DNA of 64,000 nucleotides from Deltaproteobacteria bacterium (GTDB lineage Bacteria > Desulfobacterota > Desulfomonilia > UBA1062): positions 100,425-164,424 of the forward strand of contig JAKPDW010000004.1 of the NCBI GenBank assembly GCA_029552245.1. The letters run 5' to 3'. Position 1 is the stretch's first letter, and each line of letters starts with the position of its first letter. The position numbers and the translations under genes were made by a program. The notes below the pieces were generated by a model. The model was not told where the DNA came from, ran no database searches, and saw only the letters and a program-made list of their open reading frames with translations. This document shows positions 47,391 through 55,218 of the stretch, piece by piece.

Positions 47391-48560
47391 TTACAGCCTG
47401 CCCCTGAAGTCGGTGTAGCCGAACCTGCGGACAACCTCGTATCCGGCGTCTTCGTGCAGGAGACCTATGTCCGGAAGCGGCATGCCGTTGAAGGTGTTGT
47501 TCTTGACGAAGCTGTACTGGAGCATGTCTCCGAACACGAGCCGGTCTCCCGGCTCCAGGGGTTCCTCGAAGGAGTACTCGCCGATAATGTCACCGGTCAT
47601 GCAGGTGGGGCCCGCGAGGATGCAGGTGTAGGGGAGGACGCCAGGCGCTTGGGCCCCGAGGACGGGCGGGGTGTACGGCACCTCCAGCACATCGGGCATG
47701 TGGCAGGCCGCCGAGGTGTCGAGCACGGCTATGTCGGTCTCGTTGTGCACGATGTCGAGGACGGTGGAAACGAGGTACCCTGCGTCCACCACGAGGCCGC
47801 TTCCCGGTTCCAGGATGACCTCGACCCCGAAGGTTTGCCTAAAGGAGCGGACGGCGCGAATGAGTTGCCACACGTCGTACCCCTGCTTGTTTATGAAGTG
47901 GCCGCCGCCGAAGTTGACCGCACCGACCCTCCTCACGTACTCGCCCAGGGTTTTCCCCACGTGCTCGATGAGGGCTGTCGAGCCGTCATGCAGGGACTCA
48001 CACAGGGCGTGTACGTGGATGAAGTCAAGGGAATCCCACGGCAGGACATCGAGGAGGTGCCGCCTAACCCCGAAGCGGGACCTGGGCGAACACGGGTCGT
48101 AGAGTTCGCCCCCGAGGGTGACCCTCGAGTAGCCGGGGTTCACCCGGATGCCGGCACGGACGCCTTTCCCGCTCTTTTCGACGGCCGGCAGAAACCGCTC
48201 AAGCTGGGAGGGGGAGTTGAAGGTGACGTGATCGCACACGCCCAGGATCTCGCCGAAGGTCTCTTCCCTGTAGGCCGGGGAGAAGACGTGCACCTCTTTC
48301 CCGAACTCTTCCCTGCCGAGCCTGGCTTCGTAGAGACCGCTCGCGCTCGTGCCGTCGAGGTGTTCGCGCATGAGGGGAAAGACCTCGGGGAGGGCGAACG
48401 CCTTGGTCGAGAGGAGGATTCTGCAGCCGGCCTCGCGCCTGATCAGGGACGCCGTCTCCATGTTGCGCATGAGCGCGGCCATATCCACCACGTAGGCGGG
48501 TGTGGCGATCGTCGAGATCCGGGAGGCGAGGTGTTCCGGCATGACCGGTCGGACAGACAC
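47391..48560 (-). CDS. nspC: Carboxynorspermidine/carboxyspermidine decarboxylase
   Basis: A 389-residue fold-III PLP enzyme that decarboxylates carboxy(nor)spermidine to (nor)spermidine. The PLP lysine is in ILLSTKAFA, with FIHVHALCESLHD, VNFGGGHFIN and ILEPGSGLV typical of NspC, and the second-subunit cysteine region in CMTGDIIGEY. GTG start with GGGGGG upstream. It is the last gene of the polyamine operon, about 330 bp after the dehydrogenase, with which it acts in sequence. Whether spermidine or norspermidine is made depends on the diamine; agmatinase supplies putrescine, which favours spermidine. Confidence 0.92.
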   Translation of the reverse strand: MSVRPVMPEHLASRISTIATPAYVVDMAALMRNMETASLIRREAGCRILLSTKAFALPEVFPLMREHLDGTSASGLYEARLGREEFGKEVHVFSPAYREETFGEILGVCDHVTFNSPSQLERFLPAVEKSGKGVRAGIRVNPGYSRVTLGGELYDPCSPRSRFGVRRHLLDVLPWDSLDFIHVHALCESLHDGSTALIEHVGKTLGEYVRRVGAVNFGGGHFINKQGYDVWQLIRAVRSFRQTFGVEVILEPGSGLVVDAGYLVSTVLDIVHNETDIAVLDTSAACHMPDVLEVPYTPPVLGAQAPGVLPYTCILAGPTCMTGDIIGEYSFEEPLEPGDRLVFGDMLQYSFVKNNTFNGMPLPDIGLLHEDAGYEVVRRFGYTDFRGRL

Positions 48561-48889
48561 GGCACCCCCCGTAATCAGAAGGCCTTCAGGGGCGGCCTCC
48601 GCCTGGTCGGCAGCGGCCTGTCCAGGGGGTCCTCCCTGCCGGGGCCTCCTGTCTCACGGCCCTGCAGGCAAAGGCAGTGGTAAGGGCTGCTCGTGAAATG
48701 GACCGGTCCCCAGCGAGACTCGTGGGCCTTGTTCGAGCTGCGAGACCATGTGCTGCCGCAACAGGGAAGAGGACACCCTTTTCGCCTTCCTCGGGGCCCG
48801 GTCGAACAGCTCGAGAGACGTGCCTGAGCTCGGGCTTGCTCATCGATGCGCATCCCATGCATGCGAGGTCACCTCGTCAAGGATTGCCG
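48561..48889. other. Gap inside the polyamine operon
   Basis: About 330 bp between two same-strand polyamine genes. No gene is seen. It is long for an operon spacer and could hold an internal promoter for nspC, but I found none convincing. Confidence 0.4.
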
Positions 48890-50101
48890 CTACGCGGTCT
48901 CGAAGAGTTCTTTGTACGAGCGGGGGTCGATCTTCCTCACGTGCCAAGGGAGCCCCTGCCTGGCGAGTTCCTCGATGAACGGCTCGGGCGGGAGCTGCTC
49001 CACGTTGAACACCCCCGTGCCGCTCCAGAGACCCTTCATGACCATCATGGCGCCGGTTGCGGCCGGCACGCCGGTCGTGTACGAGACGGCCTGGGCCCCG
49101 ATCTCGCGGTAGGTCTGTGCGTGATCGCACACGTTGTACATGAAGCAGGCCTCCTGCCTGCCGTCCTTGACCCCCCTCATGATGGCGCCGATCGAGGTCT
49201 TGCCCGTGTAGTTCTCGGCCAGCGACGACGGCTCGGGGAGGAGCTGCTTGAGAAACTCCAGGGGCACGATCTCCACGCCCTTGTAGACGACGGGGTCGAT
49301 CCTGGTGAGCCCCACGTTCTGCAAGACTTCCAGGTGCTTCAAGTAATTGTCGGAAAAGGTCATCCAGAAGCGTATCTGCTTGAGGCCCTTGATGTTCAAT
49401 ACGAGCGATTCCTCCTCCTCGTGGTATATGAGGTAAGATTTCCTCGGGCCCACCTCCGGGTAGTCGATCATGCACGAGACGCTCATCGGGTCGATCTCGA
49501 TCCAGCTGCCTTCCTTCCAGTACTTTCCCCTCTGCGTAACCTCCCTGATGTTGATCTCGGGGTTGAAGTTCGTCGCGAAGGCCTTGCCGTGCTGGCCGTC
49601 GTTGCAGTCCACGATGTCGATGTAGTGTATCTCGTCGAAGAGGTGTCTCTGTGCGTAGGCGCAGAAGATGCTTATCACGCCCGGGTCGAAACCGCACCCG
49701 AGCACCGCCATGATGCCACGGTCCTTGAATCGGTCATGGTAGGCCCATTGCCAGGTGTAGCTGTACCTCGCCTCGTCCCTCGGCTCGTAGTTGGCGGTGT
49801 CCATGTAATGTACGCCCGTCTCGAGGCATGCATCCATGACGGGCAGGTCCTGGTAGGGAAGGGCCATGTTGAGCACGAGGTCGGGTCTTTTCTCCTCGAT
49901 GAGGGCCACGACCTGCGAAACGTCGTCGGCGTCCACCTGGGACACGGTGATCGGCGTCGCGCATTCTTTCTGCACCTTGAGGCATTTCTCCAGGGTCCTG
50001 GATGCGAGGTGGATCTTGGCGAACACGTCGCGGTTCATGGCGCACTTCTTCGCCGCGACGCTGCCTGCAGCGCCTGCGCCGATGATGAGGATGCTGTCCA
50101 T
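48890..50101 (-). CDS. Carboxynorspermidine/carboxyspermidine dehydrogenase
   Basis: A 403-residue saccharopine-dehydrogenase-family enzyme (Lys1/CANSDH type) that condenses aspartate semialdehyde with a diamine using NADPH. The Rossmann site is ILIIGAGAAGSVAAKKCA, followed by an LASRTLEKC strand, VLNMALPYQDLPVMDACL and HYMDTANYEPRDEARY. AGGAGG lies 6 nt before the ATG. Its operon neighbours (arginine decarboxylase, agmatinase, NspC) leave little doubt about the polyamine role. Confidence 0.92.
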   Translation of the reverse strand: MDSILIIGAGAAGSVAAKKCAMNRDVFAKIHLASRTLEKCLKVQKECATPITVSQVDADDVSQVVALIEEKRPDLVLNMALPYQDLPVMDACLETGVHYMDTANYEPRDEARYSYTWQWAYHDRFKDRGIMAVLGCGFDPGVISIFCAYAQRHLFDEIHYIDIVDCNDGQHGKAFATNFNPEINIREVTQRGKYWKEGSWIEIDPMSVSCMIDYPEVGPRKSYLIYHEEEESLVLNIKGLKQIRFWMTFSDNYLKHLEVLQNVGLTRIDPVVYKGVEIVPLEFLKQLLPEPSSLAENYTGKTSIGAIMRGVKDGRQEACFMYNVCDHAQTYREIGAQAVSYTTGVPAATGAMMVMKGLWSGTGVFNVEQLPPEPFIEELARQGLPWHVRKIDPRSYKELFETA

Positions 50102-50153
50102 CGTCTTCCTCCTGCTTCGGATATTCTCTTGGGTTGTACCCCGGCGATGAGGC

Positions 50154-50993
50154 TCAGCCGCACGCCGGCGCCCTGTGAAGCGCCAGCAGGCTCTCCCGGA
50201 CGAGCTTCGCGGCGACGACGGCGGAGACGCCCGACGGGTCGAGCCCGGGCGACAGCTCCACGATGTCCATACCGACGACCCTGAGCCTGGTTATCATGGA
50301 CACGAGCAGGTTCGAGAGCTCCCTGAACGACAGCCCTCCGGGGTCCGGCGTCCCCGTGCCGGGCAACACGGAAGGGTCCAGGATGTCGATGTCGCAGGTG
50401 AGGTAACACGGGTTCTCGCCGGCCAAGAGGGAGACCTTCTCGGGCGTCGTCGACAGCCTCGAGGAGAGCTCGTGTTCTTCCCTGGTGCACGACCGTATCC
50501 CGATCTGGTGGAGCCGGTCTTGTCCTACGAGATCGAGCACGCGCCTCATGACGGTCGCATGGGAGAGCCTCATTCCAAGGTACTCGTCCCTGAGATCCGC
50601 GTGAGCGTCGAGATGGACCACCCTGAGGTTCGGGTACATGCTCGAGGCTGCCCGTATGGCCCCCAGGCTCACGAGGTGTTCCCCGCCGAGCAGGAAAGGG
50701 ACACCGCCATGCGAGATCACCCGGGCCGCCTTCTGCTCTATGAGATCGAGGGCCGGGCAAGGGTCGCCGAAGGGGAGCTCGAGGTCGTGATCGTCGGTGA
50801 ACGGGCATTCCTCGAGGTCGAGGAGTTGTTCCGGCGAGAAGGTCTCGAGGGAGTGCGACGCCTCGCGGATGGCTTGCGGGCCGAAGCGTGAGCCCGGCCG
50901 GTAGCTGGAGGTGGAGTCGAAGGGCGCACCGAAGAGTACGATCCGCCCTTCGGGCTTGGATGCGAGGAACGAGTTCACCTTCGCTTGCCGCAC
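50154..50993 (-). CDS. speB: Agmatinase
   Basis: A 279-residue ureohydrolase that hydrolyses agmatine to putrescine and urea with two Mn2+. All metal motifs are present: LGGEHLVS, VVHLDAHADLRD, SHATVMRRV and TCDIDILDPS. It begins with GTG (50993); a second GTG five codons on is possible. It sits 20 bp after the arginine decarboxylase gene, giving the direct agmatine route to putrescine. Confidence 0.92.
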   Translation of the reverse strand: MRQAKVNSFLASKPEGRIVLFGAPFDSTSSYRPGSRFGPQAIREASHSLETFSPEQLLDLEECPFTDDHDLELPFGDPCPALDLIEQKAARVISHGGVPFLLGGEHLVSLGAIRAASSMYPNLRVVHLDAHADLRDEYLGMRLSHATVMRRVLDLVGQDRLHQIGIRSCTREEHELSSRLSTTPEKVSLLAGENPCYLTCDIDILDPSVLPGTGTPDPGGLSFRELSNLLVSMITRLRVVGMDIVELSPGLDPSGVSAVVAAKLVRESLLALHRAPACG

Positions 50994-51013
50994 CGGTTCG
51001 GGGACGAGCCGCG

Positions 51014-51481
51014 CTAATCCCAGAGCACCACGGCCGCGAAGGCCGCGCCGCAGGCCTTCACGGTGTGCTCCACGGCCACGCTCTTGATCTCGCGCACCTC
51101 CTTGCCCCTCATCTTCATCCCTTCCTCCGCCATCTTCCGCACCTTCTCCTCGACGTGCTCCTTCGTGTCGCTGGCGGAGTACTCCATGATGAGGCCCGCG
51201 TGGTCTTCGTCAGTGGGGAAGGCGATCGCGACCGCCGCTGCGATGACCTCGCCCGGCCTGTCGGACGTGATCGACGCGTAGGCCACCGGCACGAGGGCGC
51301 CGTGCGGGAGGTTCACGGAATCCACCTGTGTCGTGTGGGGGGGGCATATGCTGCTCATCTTCACGAGGTTCGTGTTGCCGATACCGGCGGCCATGAGCGC
51401 ACCGTCGAAAGCATTCAGCTTCGTGAACCCCTCCGACGAACCCGAGGTCATGAAGTACGTGGTAGGCGTCTTGATGATCAT
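51014..51481 (-). CDS. pdaD: Pyruvoyl-dependent arginine decarboxylase
   Basis: A 155-residue proenzyme that cleaves itself to create a pyruvoyl group and then decarboxylates arginine to agmatine. The self-cleavage site is the Ser43-Ser44 pair in [10 protein letters not shown]. Other family motifs are [16 protein letters not shown] and [17 protein letters not shown]. Length and [13 protein letters not shown] segment fit the archaeal/chlamydial type, which replaces the PLP-dependent SpeA. It follows the XRE-cupin regulator gene by 19 bp. Many anaerobes carry this form. Confidence 0.93.
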   Translation of the reverse strand: MIIKTPTTYFMTSGSSEGFTKLNAFDGALMAAGIGNTNLVKMSSICPPHTTQVDSVNLPHGALVPVAYASITSDRPGEVIAAAVAIAFPTDEDHAGLIMEYSASDTKEHVEEKVRKMAEEGMKMRGKEVREIKSVAVEHTVKACGAAFAAVVLWD

Positions 51482-51500
51482 GGGTCATCCCCCCTTTCTT

Positions 51501-52043
51501 TCAGAAACTCGGCGGTGCCGAGATCCAGAGGATCTTCGCCGGCTTGTCCGACTTGTTCTCTATCCAGTGTTTCCTGTTCGCCGTGTAGTAGAACGTGTCC
51601 CCGGCCGAGGCCTTGTACGTCTCCTTCCCGATGTTGATCACGATCTTGCCGGTCAGGACGTACCCGCACTCGTCTCCGTAGTGCGCCCTTTCCTGGTAGG
51701 TGCTGGCGCCTGGCTTCAGGGTCACGAGCAGGAGGTCCATCTCTCGGTCCTGTGCACCGGCGATGAGCACCTCGCGCTTGACGCCCGGCTCGTCGCCGTC
51801 GGTGATGGAGACCCTCTGCGAGCGGTGGAAGACGACGACCTCTTCCCCCTCGTCTGAGAAGAACTCCTTGGGGTTCGTGTCGAGGGCGTTCAGGATGAGC
51901 TCCAAGGTGTCCAGCGAGGGCGACTGGAGGTCCCTCTCGAGGAGCGAGATGAAGCCCTTGGTGAGGTCCGCGCGGTTCGCGAGCTCCTCCTGCGTAAGCT
52001 CTTGAGCGAGCCTCAGGTTTTTTATCTTCTCCCCTATCTTCAT
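51501..52043 (-). CDS. XRE-family regulator with C-terminal cupin (polyamine operon)
   Basis: A 180-residue regulator. Residues 1-65 are an XRE helix-turn-helix (KIGEKIKNLRLAQELTQEEL, FISLLERDLQSPSLDTL), and 100-178 a small cupin (HYGDECGYVLTGKIVINIG, SAGDTFYYTANRKHW) that binds an effector. This is the PuuR-like layout seen in polyamine control. It heads the arginine-to-spermidine operon, and two palindromes lie just upstream of its start, so it very likely regulates itself and the operon. GGAGAG precedes the ATG. Whether the ligand is a polyamine or an amino acid is not shown. Confidence 0.9.
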   Translation of the reverse strand: MKIGEKIKNLRLAQELTQEELANRADLTKGFISLLERDLQSPSLDTLELILNALDTNPKEFFSDEGEEVVVFHRSQRVSITDGDEPGVKREVLIAGAQDREMDLLLVTLKPGASTYQERAHYGDECGYVLTGKIVINIGKETYKASAGDTFYYTANRKHWIENKSDKPAKILWISAPPSF

Positions 52044-52056
52044 CCGCTCTCCTAAG

Positions 52057-52091
52057 ACACTTTAGTGTACCTTCCTGTTTACTCTAGTAAA
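52057..52091 (-). promoter_or_regulatory. Paired palindromic operators upstream of the polyamine regulator
   Basis: ACACT-TT-AGTGT (52057-52068) and TTTACT-CT-AGTAAA (52078-52091) share the core ACT-N2-AGT. Their centres lie 22 bp apart (two helical turns), and the first is 14 bp before the regulator's ATG. They probably bind dimers of the XRE-cupin protein cooperatively. Confidence 0.6.
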
Positions 52092-52323
52092 CCGAGTTGG
52101 GGGTCTCTTTAAGGTATCCTGTCCCTGGTGTCAAGCACTTTTTTCGCCCGGGGAGGCAGGGTGTCGGTACAAGGGGGGCCGTGTCCCCAGGCGAGCCGAA
52201 CGCTCGAGGTAAGGACCCTCCTGCCGGTCTGGTCGTGGCGACCGGGCCGAGTTCCACCGCGTACAGGACCAGCGGTCTCTTCCGTCTTCAAGAATGCGCT
52301 GACCTGTGGTATTGTCCGGTGAG

Positions 52324-52551
52324 ATGATTGAGAAGATCCCGTTCATTCACAGGCAGCGCCTGTACAACATCGTGATAGAGGAAGACATCACCTTCACGGC
52401 GCTCCACGTTATCATCGACGACCTCATCGGCCAGGGGGCCTTCGAGGCCGAGCGGGACGGCGGCGACCTCTACCTGGTCGAGCACGCCGACGTGCGCTAC
52501 ACGGTGGGTGTCGACGGGATAGACGTGATCATCACCGTCCAGGGCCACTGA
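52324..52551 (+). CDS. Small protein of unknown function
   Basis: A 75-residue acidic protein (IPFIHRQRLYNIVIEEDITF, FEAERDGGDLYLVEHADVRY) with no family I can name, no signal peptide and no cysteine. It lies 10 bp before the next unknown gene and in the same direction as the nad operon, so it probably belongs to that transcription unit. The ribosome site is weak (GGTGAG). Confidence 0.5.
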   Translation: MIEKIPFIHRQRLYNIVIEEDITFTALHVIIDDLIGQGAFEAERDGGDLYLVEHADVRYTVGVDGIDVIITVQGH

Positions 52552-52561
52552 CGACCTCCCC

Positions 52562-53413
52562 ATGAGCACCTCCATACACCTGTGCCAGCCCGCAGAGAAC
52601 GTCTCGTGCGCCGCGTGCTGCGGCATCTACAACTATGCCAGGAACAGGAGGACAGAGCTCGTCAAGCGATTCGAGAACCGGACGAGGCTCTTCGGGCTCG
52701 TGAGGCAAGGGAAGCTCGGCCTCGAGGGGTACCGCGGCATCGTGAAACGCAGCGAGCACCTCAAGCGTGTCTTCCCCACCATCTACTCCTGCGAGTTCGT
52801 CGGATATCTCGACGACGGCCGCAGGCGCGTGGGATGCATGCTCCACCCGGCGTCCAACAACGGCGAGGATCTCAGGGATGCGAGCTTCTACGGCAGGGAT
52901 ATCTGCGACGGCCACTTCTGCCCGAGCTATGCGAAGCTCGAGGACCACGAGGTCCGCGTGATCCTCTCTTGCGTTGACGACTGGTACCTCTACGGCGCTC
53001 TCATCACGGACATCGACTTCGTGAAGAACTTCTTCGACTCGGTCCAGAACAGGCTCGGTGAATCCGTGGACCCCGCAAGGGTGTCGCCGGGAAGCGCCCC
53101 TGCCGCCATATTCAGGCGCCTGTGCGGCCTGAAGCTGGACTGGCCCTACAGGGACACATCGAGACCCCGCTTCGGGAAGTATTTCTTCGTGGGCGAGGAT
53201 TACGACATAGCCAGGATAGACTATGCCTCGCTGGGCGCCCCCAGGTCACCCTACGACCCGATCCTTGTGAGCCTCGCCTCATCCTTCAAGAATAAGGATG
53301 AACTCACGAGCGCACATCTGATAATAGAGAACCTCGTGGAGGGGTTCTGCAGTGCATACGAGAGATCCCGTGGACAGGATCATCCTGATGGCCCTCGAGG
53401 AAGACGGCCGTGA
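52562..53413 (+). CDS. Unknown protein with N-terminal CxxCC motif
   Basis: A 283-residue protein. The start is rich in cysteine (HLCQPAENVSCAACCGIYNY), with further cysteines in GCMLHP and ICDGHFCPSY, so metal or Fe-S binding is likely. There is no signal peptide or transmembrane helix. I do not recognise the family. The CxxCC element recalls YkgJ-type zinc/iron proteins, but the rest does not match. Its last 62 bp overlap the start of nadC in another frame, linking it to the NAD operon by translation. Confidence 0.6.
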   Translation: MSTSIHLCQPAENVSCAACCGIYNYARNRRTELVKRFENRTRLFGLVRQGKLGLEGYRGIVKRSEHLKRVFPTIYSCEFVGYLDDGRRRVGCMLHPASNNGEDLRDASFYGRDICDGHFCPSYAKLEDHEVRVILSCVDDWYLYGALITDIDFVKNFFDSVQNRLGESVDPARVSPGSAPAAIFRRLCGLKLDWPYRDTSRPRFGKYFFVGEDYDIARIDYASLGAPRSPYDPILVSLASSFKNKDELTSAHLIIENLVEGFCSAYERSRGQDHPDGPRGRRP

Positions 53414-54185
53414 CATCACCTCGGAGGCGATATTCCGCGTCCCACAAACGCTGAGCGCAGTCGTGCGGGCCAAGGCCGAGGGGGTTGTTGCAGGTATCGA
53501 GGTCGCCAGGCGTACCTTCCTGCTCGTCGACCCGGGTATCGTCTTCGATGCGGCCTGCAAGGACGGCGACAGGGTATCCCGTGGATCCATCGTCGCCAAG
53601 GTCAGGGGGCCTGCCCTCGGTGTGCTCAAGGCCGAGCGCGTCGCCCTGAACTTCCTCCAGCGCATGAGCGGGATCGCCACGCTCACTTCCGAGTACGTCA
53701 GGAGGGTCGAGGGTACCAGGGCGAAGATCCTGGACACCCGCAAGACCGCCCCCGGGATGCGCATCCTCGACAAGGCCGCGGTGAGGTGCGGCGGGGGGTG
53801 CAACCACCGCATGGGGCTGTTCGACATGGCGCTCGTCAAGGACAACCATGTGGACGCGGCCGGGTCCATCGAAGAGGCGGTACACCGGGTGCGTGACGCC
53901 TTCCCGGGGGTTCCTGTCGAGGTTGAGGCCAGGACCCTCGAGGACGTCGGGCTGCTGCTGAAGCTGGGGGTCGACCGCATCATGCTCGACAACTTCTCCC
54001 TTCAGGACACGAAGAGGGCGGTGGCCTTGGTCTCGGGGAGGGTCCCCCTCGAGGCCTCGGGCAACATCACCCTGGACAGGGTGAGGGAGGTCGCCGAGAC
54101 CGGCGTCGACTTCATATCCGTGGGCGAGATCACCCACTCGGTGCGCGCGCTCGACATAGCCATGACCATCGAGGTGTCTTCATGA
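53352..54185 (+). CDS. nadC: Nicotinate-nucleotide pyrophosphorylase
   Basis: A 277-residue quinolinate phosphoribosyltransferase that makes nicotinate mononucleotide from quinolinate and PRPP. Motifs: DITSEAIF, LNFLQRMSGIAT, LDTRKTAPGMRILDKAAV, MALVKDNHVDAA and DRIMLDNFS, with ASGNITLDRV at the phosphate site. The GTG start (53352) has GGAGGGG 7 nt upstream but lies inside the preceding gene; the ATG at 53388 would reduce the overlap. The stop overlaps the nadA start. Confidence 0.95.
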   Translation: MHTRDPVDRIILMALEEDGRDITSEAIFRVPQTLSAVVRAKAEGVVAGIEVARRTFLLVDPGIVFDAACKDGDRVSRGSIVAKVRGPALGVLKAERVALNFLQRMSGIATLTSEYVRRVEGTRAKILDTRKTAPGMRILDKAAVRCGGGCNHRMGLFDMALVKDNHVDAAGSIEEAVHRVRDAFPGVPVEVEARTLEDVGLLLKLGVDRIMLDNFSLQDTKRAVALVSGRVPLEASGNITLDRVREVAETGVDFISVGEITHSVRALDIAMTIEVSS

Positions 54186-55216
54186 ACGCGATCGAACCGG
54201 CAGCCGTGATCAGGCGGGCACGGGGTCGTTACGGCCGCAGGCTCCTCATCCTCGCGCACCACTACCAGGCCGACGAGGTGGTCGCCCACGCGGACTTCGT
54301 GGGGGACTCGCTGGAACTCGCAAGAAGGGCGGCCCGCGAAAAAGAGGCGGAGTTCATCGTGTTGTGCGGGGTGCACTTCATGGCGGAGACGGCGGCCATC
54401 CTCTCGCCGGGCAAGAAGGTGTACATCCCGGATCCCCAGGCCGGCTGCCCCCTCGCCGACAGCGCGCCCATGGATGCCGTGTCCCGTGCGTGGGAACTCA
54501 TCGCGCGGGGAGACAGGCCCATCACGCCCATCACCTACGTGAACTCCTCTGCCAGGCTCAAGGCCTTTTGCGGCAACCACGAAGGGGCTGTATGCACGTC
54601 GGCCAACGCGTCCAGGGTGGTTTCCTGGGCATTGCAAAAGCCGTCGGTCCCCTTCTTCGTGCCGGACATGAACCTCGGCCTGAACACGGCGAGGGCGCTC
54701 GGCATCGACAGCGGGAGGGTCCTCATGTGGGATCCCGGGCTCCCGGACGGCGGGATATCCCCGGGCGCCCTGGGCAATGCCGACATGGTGGTATGGAAGG
54801 GATGGTGCCCGGTCCACTACCCGTCTTTCACGAGAGAGGACGTGGAGAGGCTCAAGAGGATGAGGCCCGGTATCCGGGTGGTGATGCACCCCGAGTCCTC
54901 GCCCGATACGGTGGAGGCCTCCGGCGAGGCGGGGTCCACCTCGCAGATGCTCTCCATCATAGACACGCTTCCCCAGGGCTCCGTCCTCGGCCTCGGCACG
55001 GAGACGACCATGGTAAGGAGGGCGGCCAGGGCGATGCGCGGCCGCGTGGAGATCATGCCCGTCAGGGAGGTCTTCTGCGAGGACATGGCGAAGATAACGG
55101 TGGAGAAACTCGCGGATACGCTCATGGGGCTGGAAACGGACAAGGGCAGGGTCCAGGTCCCTGAAGAGGTGGCCTTCCTCGCCAGGAAGGCCCTCGACGT
55201 GATGCTGAGGGTGTAG
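54182..55216 (+). CDS. nadA: Quinolinate synthase
   Basis: A 344-residue [4Fe-4S] enzyme that condenses iminoaspartate with dihydroxyacetone phosphate to quinolinate. AHHYQADEV, VGDSLELAR and CGVHFMAETA (cluster cysteine) mark the first domain. PDPQAGCPLADS, TSANA and WKGWCPVHYPSF (cluster cysteine) and GTETTMVRR follow. ATG start overlaps the nadC stop. It forms a functional pair with NadB at 55219. Confidence 0.96.
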   Translation: MNAIEPAAVIRRARGRYGRRLLILAHHYQADEVVAHADFVGDSLELARRAAREKEAEFIVLCGVHFMAETAAILSPGKKVYIPDPQAGCPLADSAPMDAVSRAWELIARGDRPITPITYVNSSARLKAFCGNHEGAVCTSANASRVVSWALQKPSVPFFVPDMNLGLNTARALGIDSGRVLMWDPGLPDGGISPGALGNADMVVWKGWCPVHYPSFTREDVERLKRMRPGIRVVMHPESSPDTVEASGEAGSTSQMLSIIDTLPQGSVLGLGTETTMVRRAARAMRGRVEIMPVREVFCEDMAKITVEKLADTLMGLETDKGRVQVPEEVAFLARKALDVMLRV

Positions 55217-55218
55217 GG

